NCBI GenBank assembly: GCA_001797675.1
Contig: MGQB01000017.1
Coordinates: forward strand, 1-64,000
Reading direction: 5' to 3'
Length of the DNA stretch: 64,000 nt
DNA from: Deltaproteobacteria bacterium RBG_13_43_22
GTDB taxonomy: Bacteria; Desulfobacterota; RBG-13-43-22
Position numbers and translations under genes: made by a program. Shown here piece by piece: positions 51,862 to 60,467 of this stretch. A model generated the notes under the pieces. The model made no database searches and was not told the DNA's origin. It saw nothing but the letters and a program-made list of their open reading frames with translations. The number at the start of each line of letters is the position of its first letter. Positions within the stretch are counted from its first letter, which is position 1.

Positions 51862-52993
51862 TCAACGGAAAGCCCTCTTTAAGGGGATAAAAAAAATCGT
51901 CATCAAAATCGGCAGTGCCGTCCTGACCGATAACGGGGTTTTACACCGTCCGGCGATTGCCCGCTTGGTCGACGAGGTTGCTTTTCTCAAAAAGAAAGGG
52001 TATCAAACGGCCATGGTCAGTTCCGGGGCCATTGCTTCCGGGGTGGGAAAGATGGGCCTGGGCCGAAAACCGGACACCATTCCCCGAAAACAGGCCGTAG
52101 CGGCTATCGGACAAGGGAGCCTGATGCATGCTTATGAAGAAGCGTTCGATAGGCACCAAATGTTGGTGGCCCAGATCCTGCTGACCCGTGAAGATCTAAC
52201 AAACCGGCAGCGGTATCTGAATGCCAACAATACCTTGATTACCCTCCTGGAATGGGGGATTATACCGATCATCAATGAAAATGATACGGTGGCGGTGGAT
52301 GAAATCAAGTTCGGCGACAACGATAACCTTTCCGCCCTTATCGCCCATCTGATAGACAGTGACCTTTTAATCATTTTGACGGATACGGAAGGACTTTATG
52401 AGCGCGATCCGCGGGAAGATTCCAAGGCCCGTTTGATTTCTGTGGTGGAACATATTGATGGACAGGTCGTTGAATATACATCCAAATATTCAGGGGAATG
52501 GGGCTTGGGGGGGATGCGCTCCAAAATTATGGCTGCTCGAAAGGCCACGGCCAGCGGTATTCCGGTGATTATAGCCAACGGAAGGAAAGAGGCGGTTTTA
52601 AAAGAGATCATAAAAGGGAAACCTCTGGGTACCCTTTTTCTCCCTGAAAAACCGACCTTACGCCGGAAGAAACATTGGATTGCCTTTACCCTCAAACCCA
52701 AAGGGGAACTTGTCGTGGATGAAGGGGCTCAAAAGGCCTTGATGGAAAAGGGTAAGAGTTTGCTCCCTTCCGGGGTTGTTGACGTGCACGGGCGTTTTGG
52801 GGTCGGGGCCTGTGTTCGTCTGGTGGATCAGAAAGCCGAGGGGATCGGAAAAGGGCTGGTCAATTATTCCTCTTCGGATATAATAAAAATCCGTGGATTG
52901 AAGACCTCGGAAATTGAGAAACGGCTGGGGTTCAAACATACCGATGAGGTGATACACCGGGATAATATGGTTATAACCAAAACGGAAGGATAA
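51836..52993 (+). CDS. proB: Glutamate 5-kinase with PUA domain
   Basis: The first proline-biosynthesis enzyme. The 385-residue protein has the amino-acid kinase domain (VIKIGSAVLTDNG, MVSSGAIASGVGKMGL, NENDTVAVDEIKFGDND, LTDTEGLYERDPR, GGMRSKIMAARKATASG in order) and a C-terminal PUA domain (about 285-365). The ATG 51836 lies inside the end of obgE, giving a 26-base overlap; the longer frame from 51821 adds only obgE-overlapping residues. proA follows after a word-repeat gap. Confidence 0.95.
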   Translation: MKNQSELIDQRKALFKGIKKIVIKIGSAVLTDNGVLHRPAIARLVDEVAFLKKKGYQTAMVSSGAIASGVGKMGLGRKPDTIPRKQAVAAIGQGSLMHAYEEAFDRHQMLVAQILLTREDLTNRQRYLNANNTLITLLEWGIIPIINENDTVAVDEIKFGDNDNLSALIAHLIDSDLLIILTDTEGLYERDPREDSKARLISVVEHIDGQVVEYTSKYSGEWGLGGMRSKIMAARKATASGIPVIIANGRKEAVLKEIIKGKPLGTLFLPEKPTLRRKKHWIAFTLKPKGELVVDEGAQKALMEKGKSLLPSGVVDVHGRFGVGACVRLVDQKAEGIGKGLVNYSSSDIIKIRGLKTSEIEKRLGFKHTDEVIHRDNMVITKTEG

Positions 52994-53131
52994 ACCATTC
53001 GGCATTCAGCGTTGAGCGTTCGTTGACCATTTCACTTCTTTCTCCATCCTCAGTGGTGTGGGGAGAGAAGTGGCGGGGGAAACCACAAACCATAAAATTA
53101 AGAAAACATAAGATCAACTAGTTAAAAGATT

Positions 53132-53176
53132 TTATTCTGAATTCTGACTCCTGAATTCTGGATTTTCGATTTTTTT
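53132..53176. repeat. Word-repeat block between proB and proA
   Basis: The sequence ATTCTGAATTCTGACTCCTG continues with AATTCTGGATTTTCG, a run of ATTCTGA/ATTCTGG words just before the proA ribosome site. It is the same type of block as elsewhere in the window, here without a clear inverted partner. Confidence 0.4.
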
Positions 53177-53198
53177 TTCGTATTAAGGGAGATTTTCG

Positions 53199-54464
53199 AT
53201 GGACCTTAAAAACCAAATTCTTCAGATAGCCGAAAACGCCAAAGAGGCTTGTCCGGTCCTGGGTGGGTTGAATTCCAGGCAAAAGAACCGGGTATTGGAA
53301 CGAATGGCCCAAACTTTACTCAAACAATCCAGGACCATCCTGAAAGAAAACAAAAAAGACCTGGAACAGGCCGAGAAAACCGGGCATCCCAATGCCTTTC
53401 TCGACCGCCTTCGCTTGACCGAGGAAACTCTCAAGGAAATGGCCCTGGGGCTTCAGGAAGTTGCCCTGTTACCCGATCCGGTCGGGGAAGTGAGCGGTTT
53501 GTGGACCCGCCCGAACGGACTGCAGGTGGGTCGCATGCGCATCCCCTTGGGGGTCATCGGATTCATTTACGAATCCCGACCCAATGTAACCGTGGATGCA
53601 GCCGGGCTTTGTCTGAAATCCGGCAATGCCGTCATCCTTAAAGGCGGGAGCGAAGCCATCCGGTCCAACCTGGTCTTAACCAAATCACTTCAAGAATGTC
53701 TGATTCAGGAAGGGATTCCCCAAGGGGCCGTTCAGACCATACCGACCACGGATCGGGAGGCCACAGCCGAATTGTTGAAATTGGAAGAATACATCGATTT
53801 GGTGATTCCAAGGGGCGGGGAGGGCTTGATCCGAATGGTAACGGCCCAGGCCCGTATGCCGGTTCTGAAGCACTATAAAGGGGTTTGCCATATTTTCGTC
53901 GATCAGGGGGCGGATATCCCGATGGCTTACCAGATCTGTATGAACGCCAAGATCCAACGCCCCGGGGTCTGCAATGCCATGGAAACCCTTCTGGTCCATA
54001 AGGAAACAGCCAAAGAATTCCTGCCCGGTATGGCGCATCGGCTCCGACAAGAAGGGGTGGAAATACGGGGCTGTCCCGCCACCCTTAAAATCATCGGGAA
54101 GGGAAAGGGGATTCGGGAAGCCAAGGAAGCGGATTGGTATGAAGAATATCTGGATCTGATCCTGGCGGTCCGGGTGGTGGGAAGTCTGAAAGAGGCCGTT
54201 GCTCATATTCATCAGTATGGGTCAAAACATACGGAAGCGATCATTACCCGGGATTACGAGCGGGCTCATGAGTTTTTAAAATCCGTTGATTCTTCGGTCG
54301 TTCTGGTCAACGCTTCGACCCGTTTCAACGATGGGTTTCAATTGGGTCTTGGGGCGGAAATCGGGATCAGCACCTCCAAACTGCATGCCTTCGGTCCTAT
54401 GGGTTTAAATGAATTGACAACCACCAAGTTTATTGTTTTTGGACAGGGACAGGTGAGGAGTTGA
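53199..54464 (+). CDS. proA: Gamma-glutamyl phosphate reductase
   Basis: The second proline-biosynthesis enzyme, reducing glutamyl-5-phosphate with NADPH. The 421-residue aldehyde-dehydrogenase-fold protein shows [40 protein letters not shown] (in pieces, near 115), the catalytic cysteine in [17 protein letters not shown] and the end [13 protein letters not shown]. It follows proB, which makes its unstable substrate. Confidence 0.96.
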   Translation: MDLKNQILQIAENAKEACPVLGGLNSRQKNRVLERMAQTLLKQSRTILKENKKDLEQAEKTGHPNAFLDRLRLTEETLKEMALGLQEVALLPDPVGEVSGLWTRPNGLQVGRMRIPLGVIGFIYESRPNVTVDAAGLCLKSGNAVILKGGSEAIRSNLVLTKSLQECLIQEGIPQGAVQTIPTTDREATAELLKLEEYIDLVIPRGGEGLIRMVTAQARMPVLKHYKGVCHIFVDQGADIPMAYQICMNAKIQRPGVCNAMETLLVHKETAKEFLPGMAHRLRQEGVEIRGCPATLKIIGKGKGIREAKEADWYEEYLDLILAVRVVGSLKEAVAHIHQYGSKHTEAIITRDYERAHEFLKSVDSSVVLVNASTRFNDGFQLGLGAEIGISTSKLHAFGPMGLNELTTTKFIVFGQGQVRS

Positions 54465-54470
54465 ATAATT

Positions 54471-54562
54471 AGGCAATAGCCGATAGGCAAAGGGCAACAG
54501 AGACGAAGGGCTATCTAGCAAGAAAATATGGTACAAGGTATAAGGTACAAGGTTCAAGGTTC
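54471..54562. repeat. Word-repeat blocks at the nadD start
   Basis: Two vocabularies lie side by side: TAGGCAATAGCCGATAGGCAAAGGGC-like words (54471-54500, with GAAGGGCTATCTAGC as partial inverse) and GTACAAGGTATAAGGTACAAGGTTCAAGG-like words (54532-54562). The second block contains the only ATG available to nadD, so it may have supplied its N-terminus. Confidence 0.5.
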
Positions 54563-55295
54563 AAAGACCAGCACGGTCCCGAAACCTATTTCGGTTTTTG
54601 GCGAAAAAACCTCCTCCCCGCAATCCACCATCGCCAATCCGAAATCGCTACGCTTGGGTTTGTTCGGAGGGGCCTTTAATCCCATTCATTTGGGTCACCT
54701 CAGGGCCGCAACCGAAATTCAGGAGGCCTTTTCTTTGAGTCGGATCTTGTTTATTCCCACGGCTGTTCCGCCCCACAAAGTAACCTGGAACTTGCTTCCC
54801 TTTGCCCATCGTTTGAAGATGGTCCGTCTGGCCATTGCCGGACATCCTTTTTTAAAAGCCTCGGACATAGAAAAAAAAAGGGGAGGAAAATCCTATTCCA
54901 TCCGGACATTGCGTTATTTTAAACAGACTTTTGGGCCCAAGGTGGAGCTTTTTTTTATCATCGGGATAGACGCTTTTTTGGAGATCAACACCTGGAGAGA
55001 GTATTGTAATCTATTTAAGTTATGTCATTTTGTGGTCATGGATCGTCCGGGATACCACCGGAACCGTATCCAGGAATTTCTTCTTCGGGAAATTGATCCC
55101 GATATAATTTATTTTCCCAAAGAAAATCGTTTTCTGCACCCCAGCGGGTTGTCAATCTATCTATTCTCCATAACCCTGATGGATATTTCCTCAACCCGGA
55201 TTCGCCGGCTCCGGCAGATAAATCAGTCCATCCGGTATCTCTTGCCTGAACCGGTGGAAGACTATATAATCCGGAGAAATTTTTATGTCCCCTAA
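54528..55295 (+). CDS. nadD: Nicotinate-nucleotide adenylyltransferase
   Basis: Makes deamido-NAD from nicotinate mononucleotide and ATP. The core shows LGLFGGAFNPIHLGHLRAA (HxGH site), FIPTAVPPHK, IGIDAFLEINTWRE and DISSTRIRRL (ISSTxIR site). Family members begin at the GLFGG strand, but here about 40 residues precede it, from ATG 54528 through a word-repeat stretch (MVQGIRYKVQGSK). The alternative is a TTG near 54654. The end overlaps rsfS by 11 bases. Confidence 0.92.
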   Translation: MVQGIRYKVQGSKTSTVPKPISVFGEKTSSPQSTIANPKSLRLGLFGGAFNPIHLGHLRAATEIQEAFSLSRILFIPTAVPPHKVTWNLLPFAHRLKMVRLAIAGHPFLKASDIEKKRGGKSYSIRTLRYFKQTFGPKVELFFIIGIDAFLEINTWREYCNLFKLCHFVVMDRPGYHRNRIQEFLLREIDPDIIYFPKENRFLHPSGLSIYLFSITLMDISSTRIRRLRQINQSIRYLLPEPVEDYIIRRNFYVP

Positions 55296-55677
55296 ACGTT
55301 CCCCCAAATGGTCCGCTCAGGAAAAGGCCCTGTTGATGGCCCGTGCGGCCCTTCAAAAAAAACCCCGGGATCCTGTTTTGCTCGAAGTGGGGGAAAGCTG
55401 TTCCTTTGCCGATTTTTTTTTGATTTTAAGCGGAACCTCAACCCGCCAGACCCAGGCCCTGGCCGGTCATTTGGAAGAGACATTAAGAAAACAGGGAATC
55501 CGCCCCCGGGGGATAGAAGGGATGGAAACGGGACACTGGATTTTAATGGATTACGATGAAGTCATCGTCCATATCTTTTACGAGTCGGTCAGAGAATTCT
55601 ACGATTTGGAAGGATTGTGGATAGAAGCCCGGCACCTACCCCTCTTTTCGGACGATTCCCTTCCCGAGGTGTCGTAA
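55285..55677 (+). CDS. rsfS: Ribosomal silencing factor RsfS
   Basis: A 130-residue protein of the RsfS/Iojap family. It has VLEVGESCSFADFFLILSGTSTRQTQALAGHLEE (in pieces, residues 33-66) and HWILMDYDEVIVHIFYESVREFYDLEGLW. It binds L14 and blocks subunit joining in starved cells. It overlaps nadD upstream and gpmI downstream (TAATG), so the three are coupled. Confidence 0.95.
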   Translation: MSPKRSPKWSAQEKALLMARAALQKKPRDPVLLEVGESCSFADFFLILSGTSTRQTQALAGHLEETLRKQGIRPRGIEGMETGHWILMDYDEVIVHIFYESVREFYDLEGLWIEARHLPLFSDDSLPEVS

Positions 55678-57227
55678 TGTCTCCCCACCCTCTTATCCTC
55701 ATAATCTTGGACGGTTGGGGCATAGGTCCGATTTATTCGGGAAATGCCGTGGCCTTGGCCCGAACCCCGGTTTTGGACCTTCTATTTAATACCTGGCCTC
55801 ATGCGAAACTGAAATGTTGGGGTGAATCGGTCGGTCTGCCAGAGGGACAAATGGGCAATTCCGAAGTGGGTCATCTTAACCTTGGGGCCGGTCGTATTGT
55901 CTATCAGGATATAACCCGAATTGACCGGGCCATCCGAAGAGGTGATTTTTTTACCCATCCGGGGTTGCTGGAAATAATTCGGCGTTGCCGGGACGAGGGA
56001 ACAACGCTTCATCTCCTGGGCCTGGTTTCGGATGGCGGGGTTCACAGTCATATAAATCATCTTTTGGCTTTACTCCGTTTGGCTAAAAAAGAAAAATTGG
56101 AGCGGGTCATGATCCAGGTCATCACTGACGGACGCGACACCCCTCCCCAGATGGGTCTGGAGTTCATACGTCAATTACAGGAACAGGTTCAGGCAATCGG
56201 TGTGGGCCGGATTGCCACTATCTGCGGACGGTTCTATGCCATGGATCGGGACAATCGCTGGGAACGGGTGGAAAAGGCCTTTCGGGCCTTGACCGAAGGG
56301 GAAGGGATTCCTGACCCCGATCCTGTTCAAGCCATCCAGGAAGCCTACCAACATGGCGAAACGGATGAATTTATTGCCCCACGCATTTTGACGGGAGGGA
56401 CCGGCCTCCCAATAGGAATCATTCGAGATAACGATGCCGTTTTGTTCTTTAACTTCCGGGCTGACCGGGCCAGGGAGATCACCCGGGCCTTTATCGAGCA
56501 GGACTTTAAACCCTTTTCGGTTTCAAGGCGTCCCAGGATCGCCAGGTTTATGACCATGACCGAATACGATTCCCGTTTTTATCCTAGAGTAGAAGTGGCT
56601 TTTCCACCCCAAAATTTGGTCCATACTCTGGGAGAAACCATCAGTCGTCAGGGGATCCTTCAGCTCCGGATTGCCGAGACGGAAAAGTATGCCCATGTGA
56701 CCTATTTTTTCAACGGGGGGATAGAAACCCCCTTCCCGTTGGAGGAACGCTGTTTGATCCCTTCTGCCAAGGAAGTACCCACTTATGATTTAAAACCCGC
56801 CATGAGCGCCCCGGAAGTGACCCAGGAGGTCATCAACCGGATAAGATCGGATCGCTATGGATTTATCGTTTTGAATTTTGCCAATCTGGATATGGTCGGC
56901 CATACCGGCAAATTGGAAGCAGCCATCCGGGCCTGTGAGGTGGTGGATTCCTGTTTGGAGCAGGTGATCTCGGAAGGTGCCGATCATGGAGGCATTTTTT
57001 TGATCACCGGGGATCACGGCAATGCCGAGGAAATGATCGACCGTAAAAACGGAGAGCCCCATACGGCCCATACTTCAGCCAACCCGGTTCCGGTTTTATT
57101 AATCAATCCGGAGCGGCCCCAAGTGCGGCTGAAAAACGGGATCCTGGCTGATGTGGCTCCAACGATACTGGCACTTTTAAATATCCCGATTCCGGAGGAG
57201 ATGACCGGAACCTGTCTGATCGAATAA
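55677..57227 (+). CDS. gpmI: Phosphoglycerate mutase, cofactor-independent
   Basis: A 516-residue binuclear-metal enzyme interconverting 3- and 2-phosphoglycerate. It has LIILDGWGIG at the start, GQMGNSEVGHLNLGAGRIVYQD with the catalytic serine, SDGGVHSHINHL, TDGRDTPP, FFNFRADRAREITRAF, NGGIETPFP, LNFANLDMVGHTG and ITGDHGNAE. Full length for the family. Starts at ATG 55677 by one-base overlap with rsfS. Confidence 0.96.
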   Translation: MSPHPLILIILDGWGIGPIYSGNAVALARTPVLDLLFNTWPHAKLKCWGESVGLPEGQMGNSEVGHLNLGAGRIVYQDITRIDRAIRRGDFFTHPGLLEIIRRCRDEGTTLHLLGLVSDGGVHSHINHLLALLRLAKKEKLERVMIQVITDGRDTPPQMGLEFIRQLQEQVQAIGVGRIATICGRFYAMDRDNRWERVEKAFRALTEGEGIPDPDPVQAIQEAYQHGETDEFIAPRILTGGTGLPIGIIRDNDAVLFFNFRADRAREITRAFIEQDFKPFSVSRRPRIARFMTMTEYDSRFYPRVEVAFPPQNLVHTLGETISRQGILQLRIAETEKYAHVTYFFNGGIETPFPLEERCLIPSAKEVPTYDLKPAMSAPEVTQEVINRIRSDRYGFIVLNFANLDMVGHTGKLEAAIRACEVVDSCLEQVISEGADHGGIFLITGDHGNAEEMIDRKNGEPHTAHTSANPVPVLLINPERPQVRLKNGILADVAPTILALLNIPIPEEMTGTCLIE

Positions 57228-57234
57228 AAAATTG

Positions 57235-57335
57235 GATGCAGGATGCAAGAGGCCGGATGCAGGATACAGGAAGAGCGATGGATGGAGGTTTTGTTTTAGC
57301 CTGGATCTCTCATCGTGCATCCTGATTCAAGGTTT
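57235..57335. repeat. Intergenic word-repeat block with inverted arms
   Basis: GGATGCAGGATGCAAG and GGATGCAGGATACAGG words (57234-57270) face CTCATCGTGCATCCTGATTC (57309-57328), their approximate inverse. It lies between gpmI and the M48 peptidase gene and shares the GGATGCAGGAT word with the 23.05 kb block. Confidence 0.5.
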
Positions 57336-57347
57336 ATAAGGAATTGG

Positions 57348-58781
57348 ATGCGGAAAATTTTTCTTAAAATATTTTTTGGATTTATCGGGTTCCTCCTGTT
57401 TTTTCTTCCCAATCCCTGGATGCTTTTCAAGGCAGGGGATGTTTTTGCCCTGACCATCGGGGAGGAACGAACATTGGGGGAAGAGGTAGTCCAAGAGGTG
57501 GAAAGAAAATTTTCCATGATCCGGGATCCCCTGATTCTGGAATATGTTAATACCCTTGGGCAGGAGATTCTCAAACAAGCCGGACCTCAGCCTTACCCTT
57601 TTCGTTTTTACCTTTTTAAAGATCCCCAATTGAATGCCTTTTCTGTTCCCGGAGGGCATATCTTTGTCTCGACCGGTCTTTTGGAAATCATGGACTCGGA
57701 GGGTGAACTGGCCGGCTTACTCGGGCACGAAATCGCCCATGTCACCCGCCACCACATTTCCAACCAGATAGAAAAGCAAAAAAAGATCGGTCTGGCAACG
57801 ATGGCCGCAGCCTTGCTCGGTGTTTTTGCCGGGGACCCCAGAATAGCCGGTGCCGTGATTACCGGTTCTATGGCCACCGCACAGACCTTGTTTCTAAAAT
57901 ACAGCCGAGAAGACGAAGGGGAGGCGGATAATTATGGATTTAAATATATGTCCAAGGCGGGGTTCGATCCCAAGACAATGATCGATTTACTCGACAAGCT
58001 TCGACGCTGGGGATCTTTTGGTTCGGAAGGGATCCCGGCCTATATGCAGACCCATCCGCTGACCGGAGACCGCATGTCCCATATCGAAAATTTATTGCAC
58101 CAGTATGCGGATCAGGGTCACTGGGGGCGCAAGAGTTCCGATGAATTCCGCCGCATCCTGACCATCATCCTGACCAAATATGGGGACTTACAAAGGGCCC
58201 AAAATCATTTTCAGTCCTGGTCCAAGGACGCTCAATCTTTATTTTGGGTCCATTATGGTCAGGGCTGGATTGATATCCGGGAAGGGAGATTTGATGGAGC
58301 CGCCGGTCAATTCGAAAAGGCATTAACCATAAGGCCACAGGACACTTTTGTTTTAAGAGACCTGGGGCAGGTCTTGTTGTTGAAAGGGGATTTGGAACAG
58401 GCTGTTCAAAAACTGAGTCAGGCCTCCGTTCTTGATCCCAAAGACGGGACCACTGCCTTTTTCCTGGCCCGGGCTTATCAGGAAAAGGGGGAAAACCAGT
58501 TGGCCCTGGAAAACTTTCAAAGGGCCATGAATCTCGGTATGGAAGGTGAAGATCTTTATCACTATTTGGGGATTACCTACGGAAACTTGAACGATCTCGG
58601 ACCGGCCCATTATTATTTCGGTAAAATGTTCAAAATAAAGGGAGACCGGGGGAAAGCCATGTTTCATTTCCAAACCGCCTTGAGATATGTTGAAAAAGAT
58701 CCACGGCAGAAAGAACGGATTGAAAAAGAAATCAAAAACCTTGATCCGGGAAAAACAAGGGAAAAGAAACCCGATCATTGA
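57348..58781 (+). CDS. M48 family metallopeptidase with TPR repeats (BepA-like)
   Basis: A 477-residue periplasmic protein. It has a signal segment (1-30), an M48 domain with zinc-binding GHEIAHVTRHH near residue 130 and the downstream EDEGEADNYGFKYM glutamate, and a C-terminal half of about four to five TPR repeats (about 300-460). This architecture matches BepA/YfgC, which assembles or degrades outer-membrane proteins such as LptD. ATG 57348 after ATAAGGAATT is preferred over a GTG at 57315 in the repeat block. Confidence 0.93.
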   Translation: MRKIFLKIFFGFIGFLLFFLPNPWMLFKAGDVFALTIGEERTLGEEVVQEVERKFSMIRDPLILEYVNTLGQEILKQAGPQPYPFRFYLFKDPQLNAFSVPGGHIFVSTGLLEIMDSEGELAGLLGHEIAHVTRHHISNQIEKQKKIGLATMAAALLGVFAGDPRIAGAVITGSMATAQTLFLKYSREDEGEADNYGFKYMSKAGFDPKTMIDLLDKLRRWGSFGSEGIPAYMQTHPLTGDRMSHIENLLHQYADQGHWGRKSSDEFRRILTIILTKYGDLQRAQNHFQSWSKDAQSLFWVHYGQGWIDIREGRFDGAAGQFEKALTIRPQDTFVLRDLGQVLLLKGDLEQAVQKLSQASVLDPKDGTTAFFLARAYQEKGENQLALENFQRAMNLGMEGEDLYHYLGITYGNLNDLGPAHYYFGKMFKIKGDRGKAMFHFQTALRYVEKDPRQKERIEKEIKNLDPGKTREKKPDH

Positions 58782-58800
58782 AAACCGGGAAATTGCCTAA

Positions 58801-59823
58801 ATGAGAATAAAGTGGTTGTTTTTTATGTTATTCTGGTTGTTATTTCATAATGACCCAGCCGTTGCTTCAGACCCTGCTCGGCCTCAGGAAAGGGACCCTA
58901 TGAAGATCTCTGCCCGAACCATTGTTAAAACCTTAGGTGAACTGCAATCTTTTGGGAATCGGACCACTTGGGAAAAGCAGGATCAGGTGGCTGACTATCT
59001 TTACGGACAGCTTAAACAATACCAGGAGTTGGAAGTAAATTATCATTTTTATCAGTCAGGGGGAAAAACATGGAAAAACGTGGTGGCCCGCCTTCCGGGA
59101 AAAACCGATCCCCAAACCGCTTATATCTTCTGTGCCCATTACGATTCACACCCTTCTGGCTGGGAATCCCAGCGGTCGGCTCCCGGGGCCGACGATAATG
59201 GAACCGGGGTGGCCGTTTTACTGGAAGGGGCTCGACTCTTATCCGAAGCCCCCGGCAAGGCCACAATCGAATGGGTCTTTTTTTCCAATGAAGAACAGGG
59301 ACACAAAGGGAGCCAAGCCTATGTGCAGGAACTCAAGGCCCAGGGCCGCTCCCTTCATGGAGTCGTCAATGTCGATACCATCGGATATACGCAGCCTTCC
59401 TTGGTGGCTTGGTGGGGGGAGAACCAAGAGAAAAATCTCTTCCGGAAAGGGATTAATTTGGCCAAACAGATATTGAAAAGGCCGGTTTATTTTTTTCAAA
59501 CCGGATTTAAAAACCCTAATGAAATTTTGCTGGTCGGTGGGCGTCCGGTCAATGGTTCGTTCGTTGATAAAATATATTCCCGGTTAAAGGGGGCGGATAT
59601 TGGAGTGAAAAAAAATATCGGCCCCCAATGTGGTTGAGGGGATGAATTGTCCTTCTGGGAGAAGGGCTATCAGGCGGTGTTCATCTCTTCTTTATTCAAA
59701 AACCCCCACATGCACAGCGCGAAGGATACCCTGGATAAAATTAATGCCCAGTATCTTACCAGGGCCGCCCGGGCTATGATTGGACTGATGCGGGATCTGG
59801 CCAAAGAAGGAGGGGCTTCTTAA
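58801..59823 (+). CDS. M28-family aminopeptidase interrupted by in-frame TGA; candidate selenoprotein
   Basis: Exported (signal 1-23) zinc aminopeptidase-like protein. Metal ligands appear in order: FCAHYDS histidine, PGADDNGTG aspartate, FFSNEEQGHKG glutamates, VVNVDTIGY aspartate. The frame meets TGA at 59635-59637 after GPQCG, then continues for 61 codons: GDELSFWEKGYQAVFIS, NPHMHSAKDTLDKI (the last metal-ligand histidine), to TAA 59823. Without reading through, the enzyme would lack that ligand. Read through, it has 340 residues, normal for the family. The product would contain Cys-Gly-Sec just before the region that holds a Cys-Cys pair in Vibrio aminopeptidase. Alternatives are a TGG-to-TGA nonsense mutation or a sequence error. 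Confidence 0.7.
59646..59670 (+). promoter_or_regulatory. SECIS-like hairpin downstream of the in-frame TGA
   Basis: ATTGTCCTTCT (59646-59656) and AGAAGGGCTAT (59660-59670) pair in ten of eleven positions (one T-T mismatch, one G-T wobble) around a GGG loop. The loop starts 19 bases after the TGA. Bacterial SECIS elements have a short stem with a guanine early in a 3-14 base loop, roughly 16-37 bases after UGA, so position and shape fit. Caution: the stem lies in codons for a conserved FWEKG stretch and could arise by chance. Confidence 0.45.
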
Positions 59824-59838
59824 TTTGCCGCAGCTTTT

Positions 59839-60423
59839 TTAATTCCCCTTGGTGGCGGCTCCGCGATTGCCCTCCTGCACCGGAAGGCGTTCCAACCAGG
59901 CCTCGTGCCAGAAGAGAAAACAGGTGCGGTCGCAGCCAGCCCAGTCTTCTTCAATATTAGCCGGAAGTTCACAGAAAACCTCATCCAGAATAACGGTATC
60001 CTTGACCTTCAACATGCGCCAGCGGCGTTCGTCAAAGAACCAGTGGATGCGCTTGCGTACGGTATAAATCCCCCCGCAGTATTTTTTCATTTCCACGGTC
60101 ATAAACCCCAAGCCTCCGCAACGGCCTTCGGCGTTCAGGGTGTCATTAATTTCCTCCAATGACTTGACGCGGACCCTCTCGCCTCCCTTAAGACCAAGAA
60201 GGGGGACCGTTTTGGAACCCTCTTCTGAGGCACAAACTGCCGCCGCAGGATTTTTCCCCCCCAGCTTGGTTTCCAACTTACGGCGGACAATCAGGGGATC
60301 GGTGATGATTTTCCTGGCTGTATCCAAAAGGTAATGCTGCCGTTTACGCCACCAGAAACCGAACCGGTCGGCAACCGAGATAGGTTCCGGTGAACCATGG
60401 GACGCTTGCAGTTGACAGTTCAT
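59839..60423 (-). CDS. Uncharacterised conserved protein beside B12-radical SAM gene
   Basis: A 194-residue soluble protein starting at ATG 60423 after AGGAGGATTCCCGCT. It has GERVRVKSLEEINDTLNAEG, GRCGGLGFMTVEMKKYCGG and WAGCDRTCFLFWHEAWLERL, a cysteine-containing pattern I recall from hypothetical proteins in polysaccharide or peptide biosynthesis clusters, with no assigned function. The pairs of conserved cysteines near 100-115 and 165-170 suggest metal binding. It is 44 bases downstream of the radical SAM gene on the same strand. Confidence 0.65.
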   Translation of the reverse strand: MNCQLQASHGSPEPISVADRFGFWWRKRQHYLLDTARKIITDPLIVRRKLETKLGGKNPAAAVCASEEGSKTVPLLGLKGGERVRVKSLEEINDTLNAEGRCGGLGFMTVEMKKYCGGIYTVRKRIHWFFDERRWRMLKVKDTVILDEVFCELPANIEEDWAGCDRTCFLFWHEAWLERLPVQEGNRGAATKGN

Positions 60424-60467
60424 AGCGGGAATCCTCCTGTGTTCGAAGTCTGAGAACCTTACCGTTC

